From contig NZ_CP088930.1 of the NCBI RefSeq assembly GCF_027594825.1, positions 1,302,001-1,366,000 on the forward strand: a DNA stretch of 64,000 bases, read 5' to 3'. The stretch comes from Serratia liquefaciens (lineage in GTDB: Bacteria; Pseudomonadota; Gammaproteobacteria; Enterobacterales; Enterobacteriaceae). Positions within the stretch are counted from its first letter, which is position 1. The number at the start of each line of letters is the position of its first letter. This document shows, one piece after another, positions 21,060 to 30,060 of the stretch. The position numbers and the translations under genes were made by a program. The notes under the pieces are model-generated. The model was not told the origin of the DNA. It saw only the letters and a program-made list of their open reading frames with translations, and ran no database searches.

Positions 21060-21842
21060 TTAACCGCCGTAGACGTCAAAGTCGAAGTATTTCTTCGCAA
21101 ACTTGTCGTAGGTGCCGTCTTTGCGCATTTCGGCAAAGGCCTTATCCAGCGCCGCCTTGAGCTCGGTATCGGTCTTGCGCAGGCCCATGCCGGTGCCTAC
21201 GCCAAAGAATTTGTCATCCTTCACCGATTCGCCGGCGAAAGCGTAATCCTTGCCTGGAGGCTGTTTCAGGAAGCCATCGCTCCCCGCCACTTCATCCTGG
21301 AAGGCGGCGTCGATACGGCCGGATGCCAGGTCGGCGTACACCAGATCCTGGTTCTGATAAGGCACAACGGTGATGCCCTTCGGCTGCCACATGGCGTTGG
21401 CATAGGCTTCCTGGGTGGTGCCCTGCAGCACGCCGACGCTCTTGCCTTTCAGCGCATCCACGGTAGGCAACAGTTTCGACCCTTTCGGCGCGATCAAGCG
21501 GGCGTTAGCGGCATACAGCTTGTCGGTAAAGGCAATTTCCTGCTGGCGTTTTTCGGTGATCGACAAAGAGGAGATGATGGCGTCAATTTTCTTCGCCTTC
21601 AGAGAAGGGATCAGCGCGTCAAAATCGCTTTCCACAAAGGTACATTGGGTATTTATGCGTTTGCACAGCTCTTTGGCCAGATCGATATCAAAGCCGACCA
21701 GCTCACCTTTGGCATTTTTGGACTCAAAGGGTGCATAAGTCGGATCGGTACCTATCTTCAAGGTCGATGGTACGGCGGCAAATGCGCTGCTTGCCGCGCT
21801 TAAAGCCAAGACTAAAGGAAGAACCTTAACCAGCATTTTCAT
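21060..21842 (-). CDS. hisJ: Periplasmic histidine/basic amino acid-binding protein
   Basis: 260-residue periplasmic binding protein with a signal peptide cleaved after about residue 22 (SSAFA). The family-3 signature [13 protein letters not shown] and the disulfide cysteines (in [10 protein letters not shown]) are visible; the C-terminus is YFDFDVYGG as in HisJ. Some segments ([31 protein letters not shown]) are closer to ArgT. E. coli has tandem argT and hisJ here; this window has only one such gene, so it may serve both roles. Confidence 0.88.
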   Translation of the reverse strand: MKMLVKVLPLVLALSAASSAFAAVPSTLKIGTDPTYAPFESKNAKGELVGFDIDLAKELCKRINTQCTFVESDFDALIPSLKAKKIDAIISSLSITEKRQQEIAFTDKLYAANARLIAPKGSKLLPTVDALKGKSVGVLQGTTQEAYANAMWQPKGITVVPYQNQDLVYADLASGRIDAAFQDEVAGSDGFLKQPPGKDYAFAGESVKDDKFFGVGTGMGLRKTDTELKAALDKAFAEMRKDGTYDKFAKKYFDFDVYGG

Positions 21843-22144
21843 AAATTACCCTCAAATTGATTTTTTCGATGCCACTGCGGGCATTACTTTTTCACCAAAT
21901 CAATTTGCAGTAATCGTGCCACATTGGTTGCTGCAGGCGGAGGGAACGGCTCCGGCCTTCACAAAACTGTTTCCTGGGACGATAACCGCAAAATTAAATC
22001 GGCCAGTCTGGGCCGCGCCACGGGCAAAGGAGAAATACCAGAGCCTTGAAACAGTGAACGTGATGAAGTGGGATCATTATGGTGCAGGCGCCGCCCTAAT
22101 TCAGTGCGGTGTTGCACAAATGTGCCAAATTGGAGAGAAATTTG
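21843..22144. promoter_or_regulatory. hisJ upstream region, no gene seen
   Basis: 302 bp between hisJ and ubiX, both read leftward. It contains the sigma-54 promoter candidate (21906-21921) and, about 200 bp upstream of it, GCACAAATGTGC (22114-22125), whose half-sites are spaced by 4 rather than the 7 of a canonical NtrC site. An 84-codon frame on the plus strand overlaps the promoter and has no support. Confidence 0.55.
21906..21921 (-). promoter_or_regulatory. Sigma-54 promoter candidate for hisJQMP
   Basis: Read leftward: TGGCACGATTACTGCA, matching the sigma-54 consensus TGGCACG-N4-TTGCW with one mismatch and exact -24 GG/-12 GC spacing. It would start transcription near 21895, about 50 nt before hisJ. 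Salmonella argT has a nitrogen-regulated sigma-54 promoter, so nitrogen control is expected. Confidence 0.75.
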
Positions 22145-22717
22145 TTAATTGGCACCTTGCCAGCGGGTAAATAAATCTTCGGGTAATTCAATATCGAACT
22201 GATCGACCACCCGGTTCACGGTTTGATCGATGATGTCTTCTACGCTTTCGGGGCGGTGATAAAACGCCGGCACCGGCGGCATAATGACGGCCCCCATTTC
22301 TGCCGCTTGAGTCATCAGGCGCAGGTGGCCCACGTGCAGCGGGGTTTCACGCACGCACAGCACCAACCGGCGACGCTCTTTCAGCACAACGTCAGCGGCA
22401 CGCGTCAGCAGACCATCGCTGTAGCTGTTGGCGATACCGGACAATGTTTTGATTGAGCAGGGTAAAATCACCATACCGATAGTTTTGAACGATCCGGAAG
22501 AGATACTGGCGCCAATATCGCGCGAGTCATGTACCACATCGGCCAGCGCCTGCACTTCGCGCAGGCTGAGCGTGGTTTCCAGCGACAGCGTTTGTCGTGC
22601 CGCATTACTCATCACCAAATGGGTTTCCACCTCTGCGACGTCACGCAATACCTGCAGCAGGCGCACGCCGTAGATAGCGCCGCTGGCGCCGGAAATACCG
22701 ATGATGATTCGTTTCAT
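22145..22717 (-). CDS. ubiX: Flavin prenyltransferase UbiX
   Basis: 190-residue flavin prenyltransferase that makes the prenyl-FMN cofactor for the UbiD decarboxylase of ubiquinone synthesis. FMN-binding GISGASGAIYG at the start, then ASISSGSF, MVILPCSIKTLSGIANSYSDG and a C-terminal VPAFYHRP segment. ATG at 22717 (MKRIII) matches E. coli and has AGAGG upstream; the frame extends 17 codons further without conservation. It lies downstream of purF as in E. coli. Confidence 0.94.
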   Translation of the reverse strand: MKRIIIGISGASGAIYGVRLLQVLRDVAEVETHLVMSNAARQTLSLETTLSLREVQALADVVHDSRDIGASISSGSFKTIGMVILPCSIKTLSGIANSYSDGLLTRAADVVLKERRRLVLCVRETPLHVGHLRLMTQAAEMGAVIMPPVPAFYHRPESVEDIIDQTVNRVVDQFDIELPEDLFTRWQGAN

Positions 22718-22800
22718 AAAGCTGGCCTCTGCCACGGAAAAAATAGGATCAGGCAGACTTTGCCGCAATGGCGCTATATAAGCAAGTCAGGCGGGGATAA

Positions 22801-22826
22801 TGCACCGCAGCGAGCGCCGCGGTGCA
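22801..22826 (-). other. Hairpin between purF and ubiX
   Basis: TGCACCGC / GCGGTGCA perfect arms around a 10-base GC-rich loop, about 25 bp after the purF stop; the read-through tail TTATCCCC is a poor T-tract. Possible attenuator between purF and ubiX. Confidence 0.45.
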
Positions 22827-22848
22827 CCATTTTGGTCAGTGCGAAGGC

Positions 22849-24366
22849 TTAACCTTCGTTGTGCATTTCCAGATTTTCCGCTTCGGTCTGGCTACGCATT
22901 TCTTTGGCGTCGTCATTGCGCAGCGATTCCAGATACTCGAGGTAGCTCTGGTCGACGTCTTTGGTGACGTAGATACCGTTGAATACCGAGCATTCGAACT
23001 GGGTGATGTCCGGGTTCTCTTCACGCACCGCTTCAATCAGATCGTCCAGATTCTGGAAAATCAAACCGTCGGCGCCGATGATCTGACGGATTTCATCCAC
23101 TTCACGACCGTGGGCAATCAGTTCGTTGGCGCTTGGCATGTCGATGCCGTACACGTTAGGGAAGCGAATCTCCGGCGCTGCGGAAGCCAGATAAACACGT
23201 TTCGCCCCGGCGTCGCGCGCCATTTCCACGATCTGTTCAGACGTGGTGCCACGCACGATGGAATCGTCCACCAGCAGCACGTTCTTGTCACGGAATTCGG
23301 CGCGGTTGGCATTCAGCTTGCGGCGTACCGATTGGCGACGCGCCTGCTGGCCCGGCATGATGAAGGTACGGCCGACATAGCGGTTCTTCACAAAGCCCTG
23401 ACGGTACGGCTTGTCCAGGATACGGGCGATTTCCAACGCGATATCACAGGAGGTTTCCGGGATCGGGATCACCACGTCGATGTCCAAATCTTCCCATTCG
23501 CGGGCAATTTTCTCACCCAGCTTCTGCCCCATGCGCACGCGAGCGCTGTAGACCGAAATCTTGTCCATAAAGGAGTCTGGACGGGCGAAGTAAACGTATT
23601 CGAACAGGCACGGGTTGGTTTTTGGGTTCTCTGCACACTGACGAGTGAACAGTTGGCCCTTGTCGGTGATGTACACCGCTTCGCCCGGCGCTACATCGCG
23701 CAGGAACTCGAAGCCCAGCGTGTCCAAAGCTACGCTCTCGGAAGCCACCATGTACTCATTGCGGCCATCTTCAAGCGTGCGTTTGCCAATCACCAGCGGA
23801 CGGATGCCGTTAGGGTCACGGAACGCCAGCAGGCCATGGCCGATGATCATCGCGACGCAGGCGTAAGCGCCGCGCAGCTGCTGATGCATGGCGGCAACGG
23901 CGGTGAAAACGTTGTCGGACTCCAGCGGATAGTGTTGGAAACGGTCCAGCTCGCTGGCCAGCACGTTCAGCAAAATCTCGGAATCGGAGGTGGTGTTGAC
24001 ATGGCGACGACCGCTTTCAAACAGCGTTTGGCGCAGTTCATGGGCGTTGGTCAGGTTGCCGTTGTGTGCCAGCGTAATGCCGAACGGCGAGTTTACATAG
24101 AAAGGTTGAGCCTCTGAGGCACTGGAGCTGCCAGCCGTCGGGTAGCGCACATGGCCAATACCCATGTTGCCCTGCAAGCGCTGCATATGGCGTGCCTCGA
24201 ACACATCCTTCACCAGACCGTTCGCCTTACGCAGACGGAACCCGTTATGGGCATCAATGGTGACGATGCCTGCGGCATCCTGGCCACGGTGCTGTAGCAC
24301 CGTCAACGCATCATAAATCGACTGGTTTACCGGCATAAAACCGGCGATACCGACAATACCGCACAT
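22849..24366 (-). CDS. purF: Amidophosphoribosyltransferase
   Basis: 505 residues, same as E. coli. It catalyses the first committed step of purine synthesis: PRPP + glutamine to 5-phosphoribosylamine. The Ntn-type glutaminase domain starts MCGIVGI, so Cys2 becomes the N-terminal nucleophile. The PRTase domain carries the PRPP loop [13 protein letters not shown] (about residues 362-374). It follows cvpA by 21 bp and is under the PurR box upstream of cvpA. Confidence 0.98.
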   Translation of the reverse strand: MCGIVGIAGFMPVNQSIYDALTVLQHRGQDAAGIVTIDAHNGFRLRKANGLVKDVFEARHMQRLQGNMGIGHVRYPTAGSSSASEAQPFYVNSPFGITLAHNGNLTNAHELRQTLFESGRRHVNTTSDSEILLNVLASELDRFQHYPLESDNVFTAVAAMHQQLRGAYACVAMIIGHGLLAFRDPNGIRPLVIGKRTLEDGRNEYMVASESVALDTLGFEFLRDVAPGEAVYITDKGQLFTRQCAENPKTNPCLFEYVYFARPDSFMDKISVYSARVRMGQKLGEKIAREWEDLDIDVVIPIPETSCDIALEIARILDKPYRQGFVKNRYVGRTFIMPGQQARRQSVRRKLNANRAEFRDKNVLLVDDSIVRGTTSEQIVEMARDAGAKRVYLASAAPEIRFPNVYGIDMPSANELIAHGREVDEIRQIIGADGLIFQNLDDLIEAVREENPDITQFECSVFNGIYVTKDVDQSYLEYLESLRNDDAKEMRSQTEAENLEMHNEG

Positions 24367-24387
24367 GTTGTCTTTTCCTCATCAGCG

Positions 24388-24888
24388 CTACCGCCCCGGT
24401 AAATGGGTCGGTAAGAAACTCGACGTGCTCTGCAGGTAGTCAAAGAACCACCTGATGATGTAACTGAACTGGGGAATGAGCTGCGACTGTTTCCAGTCTG
24501 CGCTTTGCGAAAAGCCGGTAAAGGTATCCAGGAAAAACAGTATCGCCGAAACGATTAACACGCCGCGCAGTGCGCCGAAACAGACGCCCAGCACCCGGTC
24601 GGTGCCTGATAACCCGGTTTTCTCTACCAGTGAGCTAATCACATAGTTAACAATAGCTCCTACGATCAGGGTCGCGATAAACAAGATGGCAATCGCGATG
24701 CCGTTTCGCACCAGTTCATCTTCAAAACGAGTGAAGTAGACCGCAAGGTAAGAGTAGAAATGGCTGGCAACAAAAAACGCACATCCCCATGTCACAAGTG
24801 ACAATGCTTCGCGAACAAACCCTCGGATCAGGCTCACCAGAGCCGAAAATCCAATCACCGCTATAATGACGTAATCAATCCAGACCAT
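24388..24888 (-). CDS. cvpA: Colicin V production protein CvpA
   Basis: 166-residue inner-membrane protein with four predicted helices (about 5-23, 30-50, 65-88, 102-122); contains the conserved VSLIRGFVREALSL segment. It is required in E. coli for colicin V production and envelope stress resistance; mechanism unknown. First gene of cvpA-purF. Confidence 0.95.
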   Translation of the reverse strand: MVWIDYVIIAVIGFSALVSLIRGFVREALSLVTWGCAFFVASHFYSYLAVYFTRFEDELVRNGIAIAILFIATLIVGAIVNYVISSLVEKTGLSGTDRVLGVCFGALRGVLIVSAILFFLDTFTGFSQSADWKQSQLIPQFSYIIRWFFDYLQSTSSFLPTHLPGR

Positions 24889-24946
24889 GAACTATTCCAA
24901 TGATGAATCGCCCCTGCATCCAATTCGCGGCGAATTCTAACAGAAA

Positions 24947-24962
24947 AAGAAAACGTTTGCGT
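24947..24962 (-). promoter_or_regulatory. purR box: PurR operator upstream of cvpA-purF
   Basis: Read leftward: ACGCAAACGTTTTCTT, a perfect match to the PurR consensus ACGCAAACGTTTKCNT, 58 bp upstream of the cvpA start. It indicates repression by PurR with hypoxanthine or guanine. Confidence 0.93.
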
Positions 24963-25092
24963 AGGGGTTTTCCTACCACGTTACAAATAAAAAGCGGCGA
25001 TAAAAAAATTCCCAATCGCCGCGCCTACATAGGCCATTTCAGCTACGAAAGGCACAGTTTTTTTAATGATTATACCGTCATCTTTCGGTTCC

Positions 25093-25114
25093 GGGGCACA
25101 GCATGCTGTGCCCC
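25093..25114 (-). other. Palindrome after dedD
   Basis: 22-bp perfect palindrome with outer arms GGGGCACAGC / GCTGTGCCCC and centre AT, seven bases past the dedD stop. There is no T-tract. The core AGCATGCT is shared with the palindrome at 7666. Confidence 0.5.
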
Positions 25115-25120
25115 CTGCGG

Positions 25121-25885
25121 TTAACGTACGCCGTACGGCTTCACCTGACCACTCAAGCCGCTGATGGAGTTCAGCGCGGGCAGCGAAGACTGCAGTTTCT
25201 GTTTCGAGGCGTCTGGCCCGACATAAATCCGGGTGATCTGCCCCTGTACCGGCGTTGAAGGCACGGTAAAGGCGCGATAGCCGGACAGCCTCAGCGACGC
25301 CACCACCTCATTGACCTTGGCGGCGTTCTTCAGCGCCCCGAGCTGCACCACATAGGCCTGCCCTGCCGGCGCTTTCTCTTCCGCCGGTTTCTGCACCGGT
25401 GCAGGTTCAGGCTTCGGTGCCGGCGTAGGCTCCGGTTTCGGCTCTGGCTTAGGTTCAGGTTTCACCACCGGCTTCACTTCCACCGGTTTCGGCTGCTGCA
25501 CCGGTTTTGGCTTCACTTCCACCGGCTTGGTCTCAACCGGTTTCGGTTTCGGCTGCTGTACCGGTCGGGTTTCAACCGGCGGCGGCGTAACCTGGGTCGG
25601 CTGCTGAGCCGGCTGGCGGATGGCCTGTTGCGTCGCCGCTTCATTGGCAGCCTGCTGCTCCACCATCGCGCCCGCGCCTTCCGGCGGTTGGGCCGGCAGC
25701 GTCTGGCTTACCGGCGGCACCACGTCGTTTTCTTCCACATCACCGGCCTTCGGCACCAAAGGGATGGCGGCGAACTCGTCCTCATAATGTTTCTTTTTAC
25801 CGTCCAGCAGCCCTGGCAGGATAATCACCCCCAGCGCAACCAAAATGACGGTACCGACCAATCGGTTTTGAAATTTACTTGCCAC
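25121..25885 (-). CDS. dedD: Cell-division protein DedD (SPOR domain)
   Basis: 254 residues (E. coli 220). A short cytoplasmic start (MASKFQNRL), one transmembrane helix (about 9-27), a long Pro/Lys/Glu/Val-rich periplasmic linker (about 75-170, with KPEP and KPVE repeats) and a C-terminal SPOR domain (about 175-254) that binds denuded septal peptidoglycan. The linker repeat explains the extra length. The start is GTG, directly abutting the folC stop. Confidence 0.94.
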   Translation of the reverse strand: MASKFQNRLVGTVILVALGVIILPGLLDGKKKHYEDEFAAIPLVPKAGDVEENDVVPPVSQTLPAQPPEGAGAMVEQQAANEAATQQAIRQPAQQPTQVTPPPVETRPVQQPKPKPVETKPVEVKPKPVQQPKPVEVKPVVKPEPKPEPKPEPTPAPKPEPAPVQKPAEEKAPAGQAYVVQLGALKNAAKVNEVVASLRLSGYRAFTVPSTPVQGQITRIYVGPDASKQKLQSSLPALNSISGLSGQVKPYGVR

Positions 25886-27151
25886 TCACACTCCCCGCAT
25901 CTCGTCTAACGCCGCCATTACCTGTGCAACGGTGTGGAACGATCCACAGACGATCACAATATCCTGAATATCAGCGTCCTGCATAGCCTGACGCCAGGCA
26001 GTTTCGACATCGGCGAACTGCCGCGGTTCCGTCAAATGTTGCGCCAACTGCTCGGCGCTGGCACCGCGCGGCCCTTCCAGCGGCGCACAATACCACTCAT
26101 CGACCTGCTCATTCAGACAGGCCAGCGTACCGGCGATGTCTTTGTCCGACAGCATGCCCACCACCGCGCGCACTTTACCGCCATTCCGCGGCAGCGTCGC
26201 CAGACGCCCAGCCAGATAACCGGCGGCGTGTGGGTTATGCGCGACATCGAGGATCAACATCGGATCGCGGCGCACAATCTGGAAGCGCCCGGGCAGCGTC
26301 GCCTGCTGCAAGCCGGTGAAGATCGCGCGCTCATCGATTTCCAACGCAGAAAAATGCAGCGCCGCCAGCGCCGTTGCGGCATTGGCCAGCGGCACGTTTG
26401 GCATCGGCAAGTCGGTCAGCAAGGTGCCACCGCCCTCCCACTGCCAGCGTTCGCCCTGTTCGCTGAAGGTCCAGGCGTCACCGCGACGATACAGCTGCGC
26501 GCCCAGCGTTTCGGCCACCTGCTGGATGGTCGCCGGCATATCCGGCTCGCCCACCACCGCAGGCTTACCGCCACGGAAAATACCGGCCTTTTCGCGGCCA
26601 ATGCTTTCGCGATCGCTGCCCAGCCAGTCGGTATGATCCAGCGCGATGCTGGTCACCACCGCCACGCTCGGATCGACGATATTGGTTGCGTCCAGGCGTC
26701 CGCCCAGGCCCACTTCCAGGATCACCACGTCAAGCTTAGCCTGTTTGAACAGTTGCAACGCCGATAGAGTGCCAAATTCGAAATAAGTCAGCGAGGTTTC
26801 GCCCCGGCCCGCTTCAATATAGGCGAACGAACGGCTGTGTTCGGCCTCACTCAGCTCATCGCCTTGAATGCGTACACGCTCGGTGTAACGCACCAGGTGC
26901 GGCGAGCTATAAACGCCGACGCGCAGACCGGCCGCCATCAGGATTGCTTCTAACGTTTTGCAGGTGGTGCCTTTGCCATTGGTACCGGCAACGGTAAACA
27001 CCGTCGGTGCAGGGGTGAGTAAATCAAGATGCGCTGCAACGCGCTGTACGCGTTCCAGACCGAGTTCGATCGCCTGGCTGTGCAGACGCTCAAGATAGAA
27101 AAGCCACGAGCTCAATGGCGACGTGGCTTGGGGAATTTGGTGGTTTTGCAT
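25886..27151 (-). CDS. folC: Bifunctional dihydrofolate/folylpolyglutamate synthase
   Basis: Mur-ligase-like enzyme of 421 residues that adds glutamate to dihydropteroate and then extends the polyglutamate tail of folates. P-loop GTNGKGTTC (about residues 50-58), LGGRLDATN, DHTDWLG and the C-terminal DVAHNPHAA motif are present. ATG 27151 gives the family length; an in-frame ATG nine codons upstream (27178) has no better ribosome-binding site. dedD follows with no gap. Confidence 0.94.
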   Translation of the reverse strand: MQNHQIPQATSPLSSWLFYLERLHSQAIELGLERVQRVAAHLDLLTPAPTVFTVAGTNGKGTTCKTLEAILMAAGLRVGVYSSPHLVRYTERVRIQGDELSEAEHSRSFAYIEAGRGETSLTYFEFGTLSALQLFKQAKLDVVILEVGLGGRLDATNIVDPSVAVVTSIALDHTDWLGSDRESIGREKAGIFRGGKPAVVGEPDMPATIQQVAETLGAQLYRRGDAWTFSEQGERWQWEGGGTLLTDLPMPNVPLANAATALAALHFSALEIDERAIFTGLQQATLPGRFQIVRRDPMLILDVAHNPHAAGYLAGRLATLPRNGGKVRAVVGMLSDKDIAGTLACLNEQVDEWYCAPLEGPRGASAEQLAQHLTEPRQFADVETAWRQAMQDADIQDIVIVCGSFHTVAQVMAALDEMRGV

Positions 27152-27228
27152 GAGTCCCGTCACTGAACTTGGGTTCATTAATCCATCAGGGCACCACCCT
27201 CACCGCGGTAAAGGCGATGCTCTGCATG

Positions 27229-27321
27229 ATACCCGTTGTCTTCCAAGCGTCGGAATGGACCGCTACGCTCAATCTACAAGGGTATTTCAACCGTCACTTA
27301 GCCACAAAATAACGGTTGAAA
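27229..27321. repeat. Inverted repeats in the accD–folC gap
   Basis: Two nested elements in the 207-bp gap: ATACCC…GGGTAT termini enclosing 57 bp (27229-27285), and a second hairpin with perfect 10-bp arms TTTCAACCGT (27285-27294) and ACGGTTGAAA (27312-27321). The ATACCCGTT…TTCCAAG start resembles ends of Serratia/Yersinia ERIC-like repeats, so this could be an eroded copy. Confidence 0.35.
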
Positions 27322-27358
27322 CCCGCGAGACCTGCGCCGCGCGGGTGACTTATCTGCC

Positions 27359-28267
27359 TCAGGCGTCGGCCTGACTTTCCTGCTCGGACACCGGCGCTAC
27401 CTCATCGAAATGCGGCTGCGGCTGGTTGGTCAGCTTGGAAAGGATACTCGCCAACGTCTGGCGCATTTCCGGGCGACGCACGATCATGTCGATCGCACCT
27501 TTTTCAATCAGGAACTCACTGCGCTGGAAGCCCGGCGGCAGTTTCTCACGCACCGTCTGCTCGATAACGCGTGGGCCGGCAAAGCCGATCAGCGCTTTCG
27601 GTTCGGCGATATTGATATCGCCCAGCATGGCCAGACTGGCGGAGACGCCCCCCATGGTCGGGTCAGTCAGCACCGAAATATACGGCAGACCGCGTTCCTG
27701 CAATTTTGCCAACGCTGCGCTGGTTTTCGCCATCTGCATCAGCGACATCAGCGCTTCTTGCATACGGGCACCGCCGCTGGCAGAGAAGCACACCAGAGGA
27801 CAGTTGTCTTCCAGCGCCTGCTCAACCGCACGAACAAAACGCGCGCCGACCACGGACGACATGGAGCCGCCGATGAAGGCAAACTCAAACGAAGCTGCGA
27901 CAATCGGCATGCCGTACAGCGTGCCCTTCATCACTACCAATGCGTCTTTTTCACCGGTCGCTTTCTGCGCGGCAACCAGGCGATCCTTATACTTCTTGGA
28001 ATCCTTGAACTTCAGAACGTCTTTCGGCTCCAGTTCGCTGCCCAGCTCCACTTCACTGCCTTCATCAAGCAGGGTATGCAGACGCATACGCGCAGTCATG
28101 CGCATATGGTGGTCGCATTTCGGGCACACTTCCAGATTACGCTCCAGCTCGGCGCGGTAGAGAACCTGGCCGCAGCTATCGCATTTGGTCCAAACCCCTT
28201 CAGGAATGCTCGCCTTACGGGTTTGGGTAATATTGCTCTTGTTAAGAATTCGTTCAATCCAGCTCAT
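27359..28267 (-). CDS. accD: Acetyl-CoA carboxylase carboxyltransferase beta subunit
   Basis: 302 residues; with AccA it transfers the carboxyl group from carboxybiotin to acetyl-CoA. The N-terminal zinc ribbon CDSCG…CPKC is complete (Cys at about 29, 32, 48 and 51); the crotonase-fold domain shows [16 protein letters not shown] and [13 protein letters not shown] 28267 (MSWIER) matches E. coli and has AAAGG eight bases upstream; the open frame 26 codons further up is unconserved. Confidence 0.96.
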   Translation of the reverse strand: MSWIERILNKSNITQTRKASIPEGVWTKCDSCGQVLYRAELERNLEVCPKCDHHMRMTARMRLHTLLDEGSEVELGSELEPKDVLKFKDSKKYKDRLVAAQKATGEKDALVVMKGTLYGMPIVAASFEFAFIGGSMSSVVGARFVRAVEQALEDNCPLVCFSASGGARMQEALMSLMQMAKTSAALAKLQERGLPYISVLTDPTMGGVSASLAMLGDINIAEPKALIGFAGPRVIEQTVREKLPPGFQRSEFLIEKGAIDMIVRRPEMRQTLASILSKLTNQPQPHFDEVAPVSEQESQADA

Positions 28268-28500
28268 CGATGACCTTTCTGTTTGAACCTGGCAGACGCC
28301 AGTCCGCAGTTCATGCTTTAACAATCCCCCCGAAAACAGACCCAATGAAAAAGTGCCCGAGCGAAACGCGACAAGCGCGCGACAGAGGCACTGGCTTCAG
28401 GGTTGTTCACAGGAACAGACCATAAATGTCGCTCATTAAACCATATCGGCCCGACACTGTGGATAAAAAACTGGTCGAACCGACAGGTTAAGCGATGTTT

Positions 28501-29163
28501 TTACTGTTTTTGCTGGCGGGCAGCCGCGCGCTTGTGGCGCCAGATTTCAATGATGCCCGGCAGAATTGAAACAATGATGATAGCCACGATCAACAGTTTC
28601 AGGTTTTCCTGCACGATCGGCAAGTCGCCGAAAAGGTAACCAGCATAGGTGAACAGCAGCACCCAAACCAGCGCACCAATCACGTTGTAGGCAGCAAAAT
28701 GGCGATAGGACATATGCCCCATGCCGGCGACGAACGGCGCAAAAGTACGCACGATCGGCACAAATCGCGCCAGAATGATGGTTTTCCCGCCGTGTTTTTC
28801 ATAAAACTGGTGGGTTTTATCCAGGTAGCTGCGGCGGAAGATTTTCGAATTCGGGTTACTGAACAGCTTTTCCCCGAACAGCCGCCCAATGGTGTAGTTC
28901 ACCGCGTCCCCGAGGATTGCCGCGCCGATCATCAACGCCACCATGGTATGCACATTCAGATCGTTGGTCGGCAAGGCCGCCAGCGCTCCTGCAACAAACA
29001 GCAGAGAATCCCCCGGCAGGAAAGGCGTCACCACCAGGCCGGTTTCACAAAACAGGATCAGGAACAAAATACCGTACACCCACATACCGTATTGCGCCAC
29101 CAGCTCGGCCAGATGCACGTCAATATGCAGAATAAAATCAATCACAAACTTGATGATGTCCAT
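28501..29163 (-). CDS. dedA: DedA-family membrane protein
   Basis: 220-residue inner-membrane protein of the DedA/VTT family. Conserved motifs include [19 protein letters not shown] (acidic E and D of re-entrant loop 1), [10 protein letters not shown] and the [18 protein letters not shown] arginines. DedA proteins are linked to proton-motive force and undecaprenyl phosphate or lipid flipping. 75 bp downstream of truA. Confidence 0.93.
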   Translation of the reverse strand: MDIIKFVIDFILHIDVHLAELVAQYGMWVYGILFLILFCETGLVVTPFLPGDSLLFVAGALAALPTNDLNVHTMVALMIGAAILGDAVNYTIGRLFGEKLFSNPNSKIFRRSYLDKTHQFYEKHGGKTIILARFVPIVRTFAPFVAGMGHMSYRHFAAYNVIGALVWVLLFTYAGYLFGDLPIVQENLKLLIVAIIIVSILPGIIEIWRHKRAAARQQKQ

Positions 29164-29178
29164 AGGTTCTCTCTCTTA

Positions 29179-29199
29179 CCGGGTGTCTCACCCACCCGG
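29179..29199 (-). other. Hairpin between truA and dedA
   Basis: CCGGGTG–7 bases–CACCCGG in the short truA–dedA spacer; no T-tract, so probably an mRNA stability or attenuation element. Confidence 0.4.
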
Positions 29200-29238
29200 C
29201 AGATACACAAGGGAGCAACGCGTCAGTCGCGCCGGCGT

Positions 29239-30060
29239 TTAATCGTCGGGTAAAAACAGTGGCCCCATCGGTGGCCGGGGTAGTGCAAAATGCTCAGGAT
29301 AATCAACGCTCACCAGGTATAACCCTTCGGCCCGCGCCGTAGCCGCAGCCAGATTGCGATCCTTCAGCGCCAGCAACTCGGCCATCCAGTTCTCGTCCTG
29401 ATTGCCGCAGCCAATTTCCATCAGGCTGCCGACAATATTGCGAACCATGTGATGCACGAAGGCATTCGCCTTGATATCTACCACAATATATTCACCGTGG
29501 CGCGTAACCTTAACGTGTTTTACGTTACGCCAGGGCGTTCGCGACTGGCATTGCACGGCGCGGAACGAAGTAAAGTCGTTCTCGCCCAGCAGCGCCTGCG
29601 CCGCCCTTTCCATCCGATCGGCATCCAGCGGGTGATAAAAATGGGTCATCCCCTGCTGCAATACCGCCGCGCGGTAGCGGTGATTATAAATAATGTAGCG
29701 GTAACGGCGCGCGGTGGCGCTGAAGCGCGCATGGAAATCTTCAGGCACGCCGGTTACCCAGCGCACGGCGATGTCCGGCGGCAGATGGGTGTTGACCCCC
29801 ATCGTCCAGGCGGCGTCCTTGCGCTGCGCGGTGGTTTCAAAATGCACCACCTGACCGGTAGCGTGCACCCCGGCGTCGGTACGTCCGGCGCACAGCACGT
29901 TGATCGGCGCGTTGGCCACCTTGCTCAAAGCCTGTTCCAGACAGGCCTGCACGCTGGCCACTTCCTGCTGACGTTGCCAGCCATAATAACGGCTGCCGTC
30001 GTATTCAATCCCCAGCGCGATTTTCAGGGTCGGCTGGGTGGGCAAAACAACCTCTGACAT
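29239..30060 (-). CDS. truA: tRNA pseudouridine(38-40) synthase
   Basis: 273 residues (E. coli 270). Makes pseudouridine at positions 38-40 of the tRNA anticodon arm. The catalytic aspartate lies in [14 protein letters not shown] (about residue 62); [14 protein letters not shown] and [12 protein letters not shown] are conserved. The start overlaps the usg stop (TGA within ATGA). Confidence 0.97.
   Translation of the reverse strand: MSEVVLPTQPTLKIALGIEYDGSRYYGWQRQQEVASVQACLEQALSKVANAPINVLCAGRTDAGVHATGQVVHFETTAQRKDAAWTMGVNTHLPPDIAVRWVTGVPEDFHARFSATARRYRYIIYNHRYRAAVLQQGMTHFYHPLDADRMERAAQALLGENDFTSFRAVQCQSRTPWRNVKHVKVTRHGEYIVVDIKANAFVHHMVRNIVGSLMEIGCGNQDENWMAELLALKDRNLAAATARAEGLYLVSVDYPEHFALPRPPMGPLFLPDD

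Noticed and set aside
22114..22125. GCACAAATGTGC as an NtrC site for hisJ
   Set aside because: Half-sites are 4 bp apart instead of 7; too weak to call.
21916..22170. 84-codon frame upstream of hisJ
   Set aside because: Overlaps the sigma-54 promoter and the ubiX 3' end, with no ribosome-binding site.
22822..24117. 431-codon plus-strand frame opposite purF
   Set aside because: Antisense shadow of purF; no motif, and the PurR box and operon structure explain the region.
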